A stretch of 64,000 nt of DNA from positions 6,324,001-6,388,000 of the forward strand of contig BSBM01001024.1 in NCBI GenBank assembly GCA_027924585.1. The letters run 5' to 3'. This DNA is from Larix kaempferi (Eukaryota; Streptophyta; Pinopsida; Pinales; Pinaceae). The notes under the pieces are model-generated. The model searched no databases. It was not told the origin of the DNA and saw nothing but the letters and a program-made list of their open reading frames with translations. Positions 11,305 to 23,900 of the stretch are shown here, piece by piece. Both the position numbers and the translations under genes were made by a program. Positions within the stretch are counted from its first letter, which is position 1. Each line of letters opens with the position of its first letter.

Positions 11305-12426
11305 ATAAAAAAAAATTGAAATTAAAATATTTGTCAAAATTTAATAGAGATTTGTTACACTACTAGACTATAATCAACCCAAGTCAGTAAAAATTTGATC
11401 ACATTTTGAAATCATTAAAAATTTTCACTTTGGTATATTTGACAAGGTTTTATAGAGATTTGTTAGTGAGTTTCATTATGATTAAAGTTCTATGTATGGT
11501 AATGAAAATTTGGCATATTATTAAGTCTATTATTAAGTGTTTCAAGAAAGTTTGCTAATCACTTTAACATTTCTAACTAAAACATGAAGATGAAAATTTA
11601 ATAAACTCATCATGACATTTAAGTGGTAAAATTATTTGAAATGGATATTGTCATAAAGTTTTTATATAAAGTATTATTTATATTAAAAGCTTTAGGTATT
11701 ATTCATACTAAAAGTTTTAATAATTTGAATACATAGTTTTTGGTGAACTTTTGGCTGATATGATTGAGTTTTTTTTATTTTGTTAATAATTTTGATATAA
11801 TATTTTATAAGTGGTTTTTTATGTTATTTGTAGTTGTTATTTATGTGGTGTTGTAAACTTTTTTTTTAATTCAAAAAAAATTACACTGTTTATTAAAAAG
11901 TATAAGGAAGATTTGTCATATCATAACGTATGTGAATATCCAAAAAATACAGAAGGCCTAGACTAAATACTTCTTCTAGTAGATAACCTGTAACCACTCG
12001 TCCACAAGATAAATACTACAAAAAATCCAAAGAGAACCTCATTCAAGTCTAATAGAGTTTGAAAACAGATGAGTTACTAGCAGATGAATTATAATAGATA
12101 TAGTCCTCATTTAAAAACAAACTCTCCACAACAAAACCTGTATGTTGACTAATGAAATCTCATAAAAGATAAATCTTGATTTTTTTTTTTATTTTTTTTT
12201 TTTGTAACATAACGCTACATTATGTGACAACATCTCCCCCATACTAGGTTGTAGAGCATATCACTTCTCTCTGTTCTCTCCATCCATCCACCCTTCAAGA
12301 ACAGTTACATTTAGATGGCACTTCAAAAGGGCCCAATTAATAATTATTTGAGAGTTTCCAGCAACATGTAGAAATAACAATTTTTATTTTTATTTTTTGC
12401 ATAGAACAATGGACACCTTAACCTTG

Positions 12427-12582
12427 TTACAATAGTATCGTTCTAGATTAATATCATTTTTATTTTCTTAGTTTAAAACTAGCATACCCCTTAACCAATC
12501 ACCATAACTTTATTACAATAGTATTTTTCTAGATTAATATCATTTTTAATTTCATAGTTTAAAACTAGCATACCCCTTAACA
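12427..12582. repeat. Two-copy direct repeat, 86-bp period
   Basis: A block of about 70 bp with TTACAATAGTAT at its start and ACTAGCATACCCCTTAAC at its end occurs at about 12427-12497 and again at about 12513-12582, with a few substitutions. Confidence 0.7.
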
Positions 12583-13020
12583 AGTCAATAGGAATATTTG
12601 AAGTGTATTGGGAGATAGACATGTAGGATGAGGCAAGAAGGAGCCTGTATTGTACCCACCATAAAATTGTGATTAAATTAAGAGCTCGTAGGCAATAGAG
12701 CATTTTTTAGCATATATCCCATTCTTAACCATTAAAGGTGGTGTCAAACTCAAATGGTGCAAATGAGGTGTAAAAGTGAATGTGATTAATGGAGAGGAAG
12801 GTGGGAATAAGTAGTTGAGAATTATAGTAGCTTTCAAAGCTTTACCAGTCCTTATGATATGGGGGGCTAGCTTATCCGTAACAAACTGATTTTCCAAAAT
12901 AGTTATATTCCCCCTCATATCTATACAGCCAAAAGTCTTGCAATATTGGAACACTTCCCATAGGAACAAGCGAACATCCACAAGAAAAGGTCTGATACTC
13001 AATAGATTGACAAGTCTATA

Positions 13021-13400
13021 GCATGGAGTTACTTTGACGGTGATGCTCAAGGGAGCCCTAGCAATGGGGGCATAAGAGGTACATTTTTTTTATCAAACTT
13101 CCACTGGTACAAATTTGTTGCAGGTATTGGAACAACCCATAATAACAGGGCAGAATTAATGGTCGTCCTGAAGCTTCTACAATTAGCTACACTTGTAGGG
13201 GTGAAATCCATACAAGTCTTTGGTGACTCTTTACTAGTGATTGACTGGATTAAATATAGAAGAGCGCCTACGAATATATACTTGAGACCTATATATGATG
13301 GCATCTGTTGATTGATCGATATATTTGATGATGCCACCACTCAACATATCTATAGGGACGGAAATTGTTAGGCTAAACAACTCTCCAACTCGAGTCTCTA
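13021..13400 (+). pseudogene. LINE-type RNase H domain remnant
   Basis: The plus-strand frame from 13021 reads AWSYFDGDAQGSPSNGGIRG, then HNNRAELMVVLKLLQ, then IQVFGDSLLVIDWI. These are the three acidic segments of the RNase H fold (DG, NNRAE, GDS) as found at the 3' end of plant L1-type ORF2 proteins. TGA and TAG stops interrupt the distal part (first at about 13309), and the last segment (HIYRDGNC, then KQLSNSS) matches the usual end of such domains. The upstream reverse transcriptase is not recognisable. Minus-strand ORFs across 12673-13340 are antisense shadows. This is a dead fragment of an old LINE insertion. Confidence 0.7.
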
Positions 13401-16400
13401 ACTTGATGAGGGTATCATTAAAATTTGGGAGATCAACAAAGAATCTATCAAAGGATATGACCCGAGGAAAAATATTTTCTAAGCTATCGGGCCCATGCTA
13501 GTGTGGGCAATTATACTTCGGGCAATCATGAATCCTTGGTAACAGAGCACAGGTTGTATGTGCTAATTTTTTGGTTACTTTTGGCATAGGAGTCCAAAAT
13601 ACTTGCATCATGTATGATAATATGTGATGTCATATGACCATCCTTGACAAGACAGTTTTTTTTTATGTTAAAAGAAGCAATCTACATAAAACTATGTGCA
13701 AGGCAATTTGCCAAATGAACATTGTGGTTCATATTTTCAACAAAATTTGGTCTCTGATCTGTTTTTCCTATAAAAAAAAATTGACAATTAAGATCATGCC
13801 CTTAACCCTCTTTATTAGCTTCGACTCAAACTACATGGAAATATATACCACTACCCCAGTAATGTATTGGATTGGATAAGGATAATTAAATTATATTTCT
13901 AAGTAAAATGTCATAGAAGGATAACTTGGACATTGAAACCATCCTAATAATTTGGATGACCTTCCAATGTCAATCTTGGTCCAATAAAAAGAAAATGTCA
14001 TTTACTTATTCAATATTCATTATTTAAACTGATATTCTTTTATTACCACTAAAACTACAATTCTCTTTGGGATAGATATTTTTTACTATATTTTTTAAAT
14101 TTCACAAATTTTCATTAATTCTAAAACAATTGTAAATATTCATTAATTCTAAAACAATTGTAAATGTATCTTGAGTAGGAGGAAATCCTCGAAGGGCAAA
14201 AGCTTCCTATGGGAGGAGTATTGGAAATCGTCTTAATAAGAAGAGGAGCAATAAAAGATAAAAGCATTATTATTTTCACTCTAGTAATTCCTCCAATGTG
14301 GACAAATCCTTTATTGCCTAGCATTGCTCAAATCTCATCAATAGTAAAAACCCTTAAGCTTTCACATTTTTTCATAAAATTCATAAAACAAACCCTTAAG
14401 CATTTGCATTTTTTTAACTTCATAAAACTCGATCTATTAATTATAGAATACCTTTAAATTTATTTTTCACGCACACAATTTATAAATGTTTCAACCACGG
14501 ACACAAAGTTTGATTTTGAATATAAACCCTTAAAATCTCATGATCTTTTGTGTTTGTAAAGTCATTCTTTAAACACTTTAAGTCTTTTGTGTTTACTCTC
14601 CAAACCTACATGTATTGACCTATGGGTGTAGCAATACTTATTTGCCTTACACAAACATTTTAAGTTTATCAAATGATTGATTGAATTTATGCTATGAACC
14701 TTTGAATTCCTAGGTTTTCAAGTCTTTATAAAATCTCTTTTTTTAGCATTTGCAAAATAATGACAGGGAAACAAAGATCTGCATTGTTTAACAATGACAA
14801 GATTGGTGGGAGAGGATAATGACATTGTTGGATTGGTAACAGTAGGTACAAGAGGAAAATTATGAATGAACAAACGCCACGTAGCAAAATTCCATTAAAT
14901 TGATTGATATTAAAAGATGAACAATAAGTGGTTTTAATTAACAAGTTTTACAAGGACAACCAAATACTAAAGGATACCTTACCCTTAGTCACATACCTTG
15001 ACACTTTCATTAAAAAATGTATTCTTCCTACTTTAAAGAACTCCTTTTGAGTGGCCTACAAAGTAAAGGAATAACTCATATGAACTACCTTTCAAGGTAG
15101 ATAAGATTTTATAAGGAAACAATTCTAAGGTTGAGGGGCAATAAATTGAATGGTAAGGAGATAAGTTTGGCACTCTCCACACTTGGGTTCAAATCATCAA
15201 TGAAACATTGAACTATTGTGATAAGGTTAGAATGGTGGGTGCCTCCCTTGAGTGGGACCCCATCTTGAGTGTATTTATGCATGTCTCAACCCTTTCTAAA
15301 TCACAAGTTTCCCACTAGGCATTAGCCTAGGATTTATATTGTTAGCCAGTCGGAATTGAACTTGGCTCTCACCTAGGTAATCCTAACTAATTATCAATTC
15401 CCTCGATATAAAAATAAATAAAAAGAAAAAAGAAAACAACACTATAGTTCTCATCTTGTACATATCGAGATTTTATTTATTTATTATTATTATTTATATA
15501 TGTAAAAGAATAAACCAAATAAAGTAGAGGCTAAAAAAATTATTATGGTAAAATGAACTATAGATATATTTTGTATCCACACATCAACACACCCCACGGT
15601 GTATACCCTTATGTATATACCATTAAATGCACAATTCCTTGGTGTTTATTGCTCATCCTCAAATAATGAGTAAATTTTAACAAAAAAATTCAAACAACAT
15701 CTATTTCGATGACAATGTTATAGAATTTGGTGATTCAAACCATGCTAAAAAAATAGTCAAATTCATCAATTTTAATTACATAAATTGGTTAAAAACATTA
15801 AAAACCCAAAAACACTCTAATCTTGCAATCACAATGTCTAAAATAATTCCATTAAAACATAATCAAATTATTTACTTTATGTGAAAAATGTCCATATTAT
15901 GATTTATGTGAAAATTGTCCATATTACTCCTTGCGAAGGAACAACATATGGAAAAGAGACAATGGAGGGATGAAATGAGAATTGATGAGATATGGGTGTT
16001 CACAATGTAATAAAGAATTAGTTTTAAGTGTGCTTAATTCATGAAATGGAAGGTTAGTGGGAAGGGACAGTAAACAGAAGTGTGTAAGTATCACATGCAC
16101 AAAATTATGATGGTGACCACTTAGATTGAGGATGTACTTAAGTTCGTAGGTCTTATGTCCATTTTTTGTGGAATCATGTGCCTGCACATGTGACCATGTG
16201 TCGTGCTCGTTTAAAATCTTCTACAAAGATTAAATTTAAGTTTAAGTAACAAAAAAATATATAGCGATTAATGAAATCAAATATTCAAAATCTACTACAA
16301 TGATGACTTAGGTCACATGAAATAATTTAATGACAAGCTGGAGTCAAGCACTAGAGTCTAATAGTCCCTATATTTTTAGCTCCCTTTCTCGATTATGTGA

Positions 16401-17870
16401 CCTTGCCCATAGTAAACTATGTAAGGCTAAAGTGACAAAGTCAAACAAAATCCAAGAGAGCAAAAGGTGTGTCAAATGAACAGACAAAGGAAAGCATATA
16501 AACAAGATTTGATTTGGGAATTTAGATAATAGGTGGACAAGCAGAAGTAAAAGCAAAAGAAGTGGTGGCGTCACATCAATGAACCAATGTGGTCCATGGA
16601 GCCATCACATCTCCACTTTACAAAATATCTCACTCTCTCCTCCTTTTCTTAATCTTTTGGTGTAAAAATGTATTTCTTCCAAATTCCATTATAAAAACGG
16701 AATTATCCGAATTAAGGCATGGGCATGTATTTTAATGCGTATTTGTAGTTGCCTTAAAATCCTACATTGTACTTCCATGTTTGAGGATTGTGTCTTTCAG
16801 AGATCCTCTTTATGTTGCTATTGTGAAAATGTATTAAATGCTCATGAAGTTAGAATTTAGTCTTTAGTAGCATATAATCTTAACAAAAACAAAACCAGAC
16901 AAGAGATGGTAAAAAACATGGACACAAAAATGATTGACCAACAAATACATAAAATATTCAAATTTTGATTAAAAATATATCTTGATCTACATCTATATAA
17001 ATTCAAACCATTAGATGCCAAATATGCAATGTTTTCTCATGTATATAACATTTTATGGGTGAAGATAACAAAATGGTAGTGAGTGCAATACATCTAAACC
17101 AAAATACATTAACATTGATGGCTCGAAATGGTGTCCAAAGTTCAAAAGTAATAATACTATAGTCAACAATCGAATCAAACTACATAATCATTCGATTAAT
17201 CTAGATCCTTTACATTCTCTGCATGGTAATGCTCAGCATCTTGACTTGATGGTCTTGAAGGTTTAACACTAGTGTTCATATCTTGTGGTGGTGGAAGTTG
17301 TTGAAAGTCATCTAGGATAAGTCCATTTAGGGCAAAAGGGAGTATCATTAAATATATTAAAATTGGATTTTAGGGTAGTTGCAAGGTTTTAGTTTTCATG
17401 TTTTTAATTTTATTTTTAATTTTATTTTTGGGGGGGGGAGGCACATTGGTACAAAAATGGTCAAATTGGTCAATTTTTGTTGGTTTTGCCTTGCACCAAT
17501 TGATTTTGATCGGTTTAGAGAAAAACTGGTCATTTTCAATTTGTGAGGTTGATTTAGATTGAAACCTTGCAAGGCTAGTTTGACCAATCAATTTTACTGG
17601 TTTCAGTTTAGTTTCGATAACATTGGTCCAATTGTTTCATCACTTGCTTGGGGTCGACCTTAAGATTGGACCAATTAAACTAGAGTTTGTAGAGTCTCAT
17701 CATTGATACTTATTGGGGTTGTACAGACCAAGCCTTCCTGGCCTTAATGCCATTCCAAGTAAAACGTTCCCTCGATGACATGCAAACATGATTAGCCTCG
17801 ATTTTCAGCTTTGGATTCCATATTGTTAAAGTCCCCACATAGCCTCCAAAAGGTATTCGAATAGCTAGTG
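13401..17870. other. Intergenic DNA with a possible SINE
   Basis: No gene is recognised. At about 15140-15440 a unit has a degenerate A-box (TGGTAAGGAG), a good B-box-like GGTTCAAATCA (about 15189-15199) and a 3' A-rich end (ATAAAAATAAATAAAAAG), suggesting a tRNA-derived SINE. At about 17210-17325 the minus strand has a short open stretch (DDFQQLPPPQDMNTSVK and following) that may be the end of an unknown protein. Confidence 0.35.
14111..14166. repeat. Two-copy tandem repeat, 28-bp period
   Basis: TTCATTAATTCTAAAACAAT plus TGTAAAT occurs at 14111-14138 and 14139-14166, identical except at the last base. Confidence 0.8.
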
Positions 17871-18377
17871 TTAGAGTTGGTTGTGTTCTTCTTCCACATT
17901 GGATGCATATAGTTTGGCAAAGCCAAGAACCCTACCATCCAACTTAAGGAGCACCCATATCTCTAGGTACGTTCCTCGATCAATTACACATGCTTTAAAC
18001 TTGGACAAGGTAAGAGTGGTTGTTGCCTCACCTTGGCATTTCTCATGCAAGGTATGGAAAGCTATAGCACTAGGCCAACAAATATTGTTCAAGGCCAAGA
18101 TCATGGTAAAACTAACAATCTTCACTCCCTGTAGACACATGTTATCTAATTCAAAATCAATGAATGGATTCTTCTCACTATGGTCTTCTTGATCTGGTCT
18201 ATAAGACCCCTTACATTCTAGGGTGTAACTTTCATTGGGAACCTTAAAAAATGATGTCCATTTCCTCCCCGTCCTTACCGTTGAGCCCTTGGCAGGAGTT
18301 ATGGGAGACAATGCTTTTTCTTTTCTAGAGCATGCTACACCCATCGGTTTAATGTGTTGGTCTTTGGTATTTTCCAT
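17871..18377 (-). pseudogene. Unassigned 168-codon ORF, possibly retroelement-derived
   Basis: The longest open frame between the SPL gene and the retrotransposon cluster. It begins with ATG (MENTKDQHIKPMGVACSRKE) and is hydrophilic for about 60 residues, then mixed, ending FAKLYASNVEEEHNQL. I recognise no catalytic motif, zinc knuckle, signal peptide or membrane segment. A second minus frame upstream (18571-18335) overlaps its start in another phase, as if a frameshift separates two parts of one older ORF. LINE ORF1 or gag-like derivation is possible because such proteins are poorly conserved, but that is a guess. Confidence 0.3.
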
Positions 18378-18924
18378 TCTGATTCCATAATGGCTTGTCG
18401 ATGTAGCCTCAAAGGTGGTGTCTGGGCCCTTTGACTAACCCCCCCGCAAGGAAGGTTGGATCGAGAAGAGCTCACGGCTGAAATGGTTGACTTAGAGGTT
18501 GCATAGCCTGAATTGGTTGCACCCTTAATTGGGGCCTTGGGGGCTATGATACCCTTGCCTTTCTTCACCACTTGAATCTATTGATGCTCAAATCGAAAAT
18601 GATTCGGGAAAAAACATTGAGAACACCCTCGGAGGGATAGTCAAGGGGAAGATGGGGATGGTAACCCGAGTTGTGTTTAGAGCACTCAGATAGATAGGTT
18701 CACAAAGTTGATGGATGGATCTATGGGAATTAATGAATTAAAGCACTATTAAATTGACATGATTAAATGTGCTAATAACCTTAAAATAGAAAGCATTAGT
18801 CCATAAAAAAAACTATGTGCAAACTATCTAAGCACGCTTGAAATAATTTCTAAAAAAATGATTGACTAATGAAACTAACTAAAGAAATTAGTTATAAAAT
18901 ATTTACAAAAATTCACTATGCAAC

Positions 18925-18926
<2 letters not shown>

Positions 18927-18992
<66 letters not shown>
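18927..18992. repeat. (TA)33 dinucleotide microsatellite
   Basis: Uninterrupted alternating TA for 66 bp, 101 bp before the left LTR of Copia A. It is likely length-variable and prone to extruded hairpins. Confidence 0.95.
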
Positions 18993-18994
<2 letters not shown>

Positions 18995-19092
18995 CGTGAC
19001 CTAAACTCCAGATGATTTGCACCCAAAATCCGACGAGTTTTTCGATCAAAATATGGCTAAAATTGTTGAAATGGTAGTTTTTGGTAGCTGAA

Positions 19093-19432
19093 ATGTTAAT
19101 TTTTTATCTTTAATTCGAAAATGCAATAGTACTTGAAATCAAATAACAATGATACACAAGCAATCACATTTGACACATCAATTTACCCTGGGGAAACCCT
19201 CTATGAATTGAGGCAGAAAACCCCAACAAAACCTTCCTTAGTATAGTGATAGATAATAGAGAATGTCTCTTACATCAAGCACCCATCGTGCAATTACAAA
19301 GCAAGAGAAAGATAAAGAAGAGAGACTCAGAATAATATCCTGCACAAAGAGAAGTGCCTTGCCTCCAAGGGAGAAGAGAATCCACTTCACATTGAATTCA
19401 TCAATCATGTATAACATATTTATATATTCTTC
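19093..19432 (-). repeat. Copia A 3' LTR, first segment
   Basis: Begins TGTTAATTTTTTATC on the plus strand and aligns with 30959-31310, with about one difference per ten to fifteen bases. It stops at the LINE target duplication (19413-19432). Confidence 0.85.
19413..19432. repeat. LINE target-site duplication, left copy
   Basis: A 20-bp sequence (AACATATTTATATATTCTTC) repeated exactly at 26504-26523 on the far side of the LINE. Because the LINE tail is A-rich, the true duplication could be one or two bases shorter. Confidence 0.9.
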
Positions 19433-19586
19433 GGAATGAAGGAGTCGAGTAACAGAAAATATTCATGTTGTTGGTGTAGTAATGCAATTAAGCACTGGGG
19501 ATTGTTCGCAAGAAGTGAGAGATGCGGAACCCTAGCCCGCGTCCTTCCCTCGCGAGTGTGACCTGCTCGGCCCACCGCGGCCTGGG

Positions 19587-20756
19587 ATGGATTCCCCCCC
19601 GGAGTCCAACCCTGCTCGCCTGCAGCTTGATGAAGCGTTTAAGGCCCTGGTCGCCTCCTCCCCTCCCCCTCAGACCCCTGTTACTGGTGATCGGTTTGTT
19701 AAACTTTTCGAGGCTCCAGAAATCCAAATCATGTCAGCTGCTTCGAGAATGAAAGCTATCGCCCTCAATGAGTGTGGGTTGATCGGCCAGTTCACCGGTA
19801 TTTGGCCGTCTCCAAAGACTATGGATTTTTGGGTCAAAAAAAATTGGATGCCCCTGATCAAGGGTGGGATTCAACCTTGTTTTTGTGGAAAGGGATATTT
19901 CACCTTCCTGTTTGAAGCTAAAGAAGATCGAGATCTAATATTCAGAAGCGGCCCATACTTTATGGGACCTCGAGGGCTTTATCTCAACCGTTGGAACTTG
20001 TCCTTCGATCCTGAAAATGACGTGCCTTCAGTTGTTCCAGTTTGGGTCCGTTTGCCACATTTTCCCCTGCACTGCTGGAATGATGAAACTCTACAGGCTA
20101 TCGGAAATTCTTTCGGAAAATATATTGATAAGGCGGAGCCAAAAGAGCCTCTTTTTTCTTATGCCCGCATTTGTGTAGAAGTGGATCTAGAAAAGGGGCT
20201 CCCGGAGGTGGTTAAGCTCTGTATGGACGGGTGGGTCTATGCACAATAGGTTGATTATGAACAGCTTCCCTTCAAATGCAAAAAATGCCATGAATATGGG
20301 CACTTCGCCAAAAACTGTCCAAAAATTGCCAAGGAAGTCACTGAAAAAACCCAAGAAGAAGAATGGCAAAAAGTAAAGAAAGGAAAAAGATCTGCTGCTC
20401 CAAATCAGGAATCAAATAAAGGACAACTAACAAAAGGAAAAGAGAATGCTACGAATGAGACGACTGAGACAATAACCCTAACAGAAAATCAATTCGAAGC
20501 CCTTGCTGAGGAGGAAGGCGAAATCGCAGAACCCGAGTCACCTGCCTCGGATTGCATTAATAATACGGCCTTGAATAACAGCATGGTATCACCAGATAGG
20601 GATCAAGCTCGAGAAACTCAAACACGAGAGGAATCTCCACCGCCTGAAAGCTCCTGGGCAAATAAGGTAAAACAGAGCAAAGTGGCCCCCTTCTCGGTTA
20701 CCCCTGAATCTTCATCAAAGGGATCCCAAGAGTTCTTTGACCTGGGACCAACATAA
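19587..20756 (+). pseudogene. LINE ORF1 (nucleic-acid-binding protein), one nonsense mutation
   Basis: Frame from ATG 19587 to TAA 20756 (about 390 codons) with a single internal TAG at 20247-20249, probably from CAG or a similar codon. Residues about 60-210 form the DUF4283-type RNA-binding region of plant LINE and retroelement ORF1s (typical segments: RSGPYFMGPRGLYLNRWNL and PVWVRLPHFPLHCWND). Just after the stop, the same frame gives a CCHC zinc knuckle CKKCHEYGHFAKNC (about residues 229-242), followed by a charged, Glu/Ser-rich tail. ORF1 proteins bind the LINE RNA in the ribonucleoprotein. ORF2 begins 164 bp downstream. The stop lies before the zinc knuckle, so the present product would lack it. 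Confidence 0.88.
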
Positions 20757-20920
20757 ATCACGAGAGGCAGAAAATCTCAATGTTATCATCGAGAATAGGA
20801 AGCAGAAAGAGAGCTTGAGCCAGGAAGACAAAGAAGCCTGGAAGAAATGAGGCTGATTCAGAACAACAAAGGAAAGGCAGAGGGAAGGACTCGAGCAGGT
20901 CAACAAACTGGGAAGAAGTA

Positions 20921-23900
20921 ATGAAACTCGTCTCTTGGTACTATAGGGGTCTTGGCGGGCCGAACAAAATAAAGGCTCTAAAAGAAATGGTGTACTCTGG
21001 AAAACCAGACATTCTACTAATTCAAGAGACGAAGATGAGTGATGTGGAGATTCTGGCTCTCACACATCTCTTTTGGAAAGACTGCCAGGGAAATGCTGTT
21101 AGTTCTAGAGGAGCCTCTGGAGGTACCGCGTCTCTTTTCTCAAGTAAGTATTCTTATAAATTAATGCAAGATTTTCAGCACTGGGCTCTCAATGAAATCA
21201 CCGATAAGGAAGACAAGTCTAGCGTCTTAGTCTACAATATTTATGGACCCACCCATTATAAAGATAAGCAAGCATTTTGGGACAGCCTTAATGACCTCAA
21301 AGATATTGTCAAAGAGCAAGAATTTATTTTCGTTGGAGATTTTAATACCACTAAATCTCAGTCAGAAAAAACGCGGCGGATCCAGGGTTAGATATCCCTT
21401 TGGAGAATGTTTGGAGGATTTGACTGTCTCATTTGACCTGATTGACCCCCCGCTTAGAAATGGCACATTCACCTGGAGCAATAGGCGTTTGGGGGCAGGG
21501 CATATTGCTGCCAGGTTGGACCAGTTTCTTTTAAGCTCCTCCTTTCTACTTCTTAATATCATTCCCAACTCCTTCCTTATCCCTTCTACTGCTTCTGACC
21601 ATAAGCCCATCGCCCTTTCTCTCTTGCAGCCTGCCAACCTCGGCCCCATCCCTTTTCGCTTTAATCCATCTTGGCTTCAAGAGGAGAAAGCCTTGGCCTT
21701 AATTTCTTCTTCGTGGACTCTCCCTTGCTATGGCTCAGCGAGCTATGTATGGGAAAGTAAATTAAGAAATGTTCGCTATGCTCTTAAAGCATGGGCTAAG
21801 TCTGAGTTTAAAAGCCCAAATATCATCAAGAAAAATTTCCAATCTGAACTTGCAGCACTCCAAATGGATATGGAAAGGGTTGAGATCACCCCTACCCTTT
21901 TATGTCAAGAACAAGAACTAAACAATAAAATTATTGAGGAGGCTAGAAAGGAGGAAGCGGCCTAGAGAATCATGTCTCGACAACTCTGGTTGAAAGGAGG
22001 AGACAGCAACACCTCTTATTTTCATAAGCAAACTAAAGTCAGACTAAGTCACAACGTAATCAGAGAACTACAGGTCCAGAATGGGATAAAAATCTCAGAG
22101 CAGGAGGATATAAAAGCCCATATTTTTCAGCATTTTAAGGACCTCTATTTGGACAGGAATGAGGTGGATCCCTTGGCATAGGCGGATCTTCTTTCTGATA
22201 TCTCCTCAATCATCTCCGAAGAAGAAAACTGGGACCTCTCAAAGCCCATAACGGAATCTGAAATAAAAGATGTTGTATGGACACTAAGCATTGATAAGGC
22301 CCTAGGCCCGGATGGATTCACAATCAACTTCTATAGAGCTGCCTGGGATGTAATAAAAAATGATCGTAGGAAAATGCTGAATTGGACCCGGAATAAGGAG
22401 AAAGTTAGGGGAGCCACAAATTCATCATTCCTGGCCCTAATACCCAAGGATAAAAATCCCCGCTCCATTGACCACTTCAGGCCTATTTCACTATGCAATA
22501 CTTCGTATAAAATTCTTGCTTCCAGAATGAAGAAAGTGATGGGGCGGTTAATCTCCGAGACCCAAAGTGGCTTTATTGAAGGACGTCAAATATTGGACAA
22601 CATCATCATTGTCCAAGAGGCCATCCACTCTAGCATGGAGCGTAAACAACAAGGTATGGCAGTCAAACTTGACATGGCAAATGCTTTTGATAGGGTCAAT
22701 CATTTTTTCTTATTTGAAATAATGCACAGGTTTGGTTCTCTCCAAGGTTCATTAGGTGGATAAAGGCCTGCATCAGCAAGCCTTGGATCGCCCCTTTAGT
22801 CAACGACAGGCCAACCAACTTCTTCCAAGCTTCGCGTGGCATCCGTCAGGGTTGTCCACTTTCCCCGTTTCTATATCTGTTGGTTGTTGACTCTCTAAGT
22901 AGAAGACTTCAGAAGTTACAGGATGCAGGTGAGCTTAAAGGTCTCAAGATTGCAAGAGGAGTACGTGTGGAAAATAACGCCCAATTTGCAGATGACACTA
23001 TTTTCCTTGGCAAAGCCTCCACAGTTATAGCAGAGCGTTTCAAGGAAGCTCTTACATTGTTCCTTAATGTCTAAGATGGGAAAGTTAGTGAGCTTAAGTC
23101 AAAAGTGTATGGATGGAACTGCCCTGCAGTAACCATGGCAAGAATCTCAAGAATTTTTGGATTTGAAGGGCTCACAAATTGGAACTCTTTCACATATCTT
23201 GGAATCGCTATCTTCAAAGGGAGAAAGAGAAAGGAAGACTGGCAGGGGCTTATGGACAAAATAAAAAAGAAAATTTCTGCATGGGGATTCAGATGGTTAA
23301 ACATTGCGGGGAAAATTACCCTGATCTCATCTGTTCTATCTGCATACCCGATATATGTATGCTCTATTTCTCTTGCTCCAAAAAACATCATCCAGTAAAT
23401 AAACAAAGAACTCAGGAATTTTCTCTGGCAGGGAGGTAAAGCAAGTAATACCAAGAAATTCCATCTCATAAATTGGAGTATTGTCTGCAACTTAAAAATT
23501 TGGGGTTGCGCTGGGATAAAAGACCCAAATTTAATGAATCTAGCTCTCGGGGCCAAAATATTGTGGAGAATTATCACTTACAGGGATGCATGGTGGAAGA
23601 AAGCGATTGGGAAAAAATATATGAAAGGGACCAGAAAGAGGTGCATAGAGAACATCAACGCTAACACAAAAGGATCTCCGATTTGGGAGCTGTGCAAGAA
23701 GGCGGTTCCCATCATCAGAGGAAAACTGCACTGGATGGCTGGCAACGGTAAAAATATCAAGATCTGGCATGATCAATTGGGCAAATCTTCCCCCGTCAAC
23801 TTTCCACTGGAACTACAGGAACTTCGGGGTTGGATGGAAAATCACAATATCCACTCCTTATACGACCTATCCATCTGGAACAATAATGGTCGTTGGGCAG

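Larger units (their letters stand above)
10831..13020. other. AT-rich intergenic DNA
   Basis: No gene is recognised. It holds long A/T runs and two small tandem or direct repeats (11152-11304 and 12427-12582), given separately. Confidence 0.5.

Noticed and set aside
12673-13340. Two long minus-strand ORFs
   Set aside because: The plus strand encodes recognisable RNase H motifs here; the minus frames are antisense shadows.
18927-18992. TA repeat as a matrix attachment or functional promoter element
   Set aside because: A plain (TA)n microsatellite is sufficient explanation; no gene is adjacent.
23071-23577. 168-codon minus-strand ORF
   Set aside because: It lies opposite the LINE reverse transcriptase region and shows no domain.
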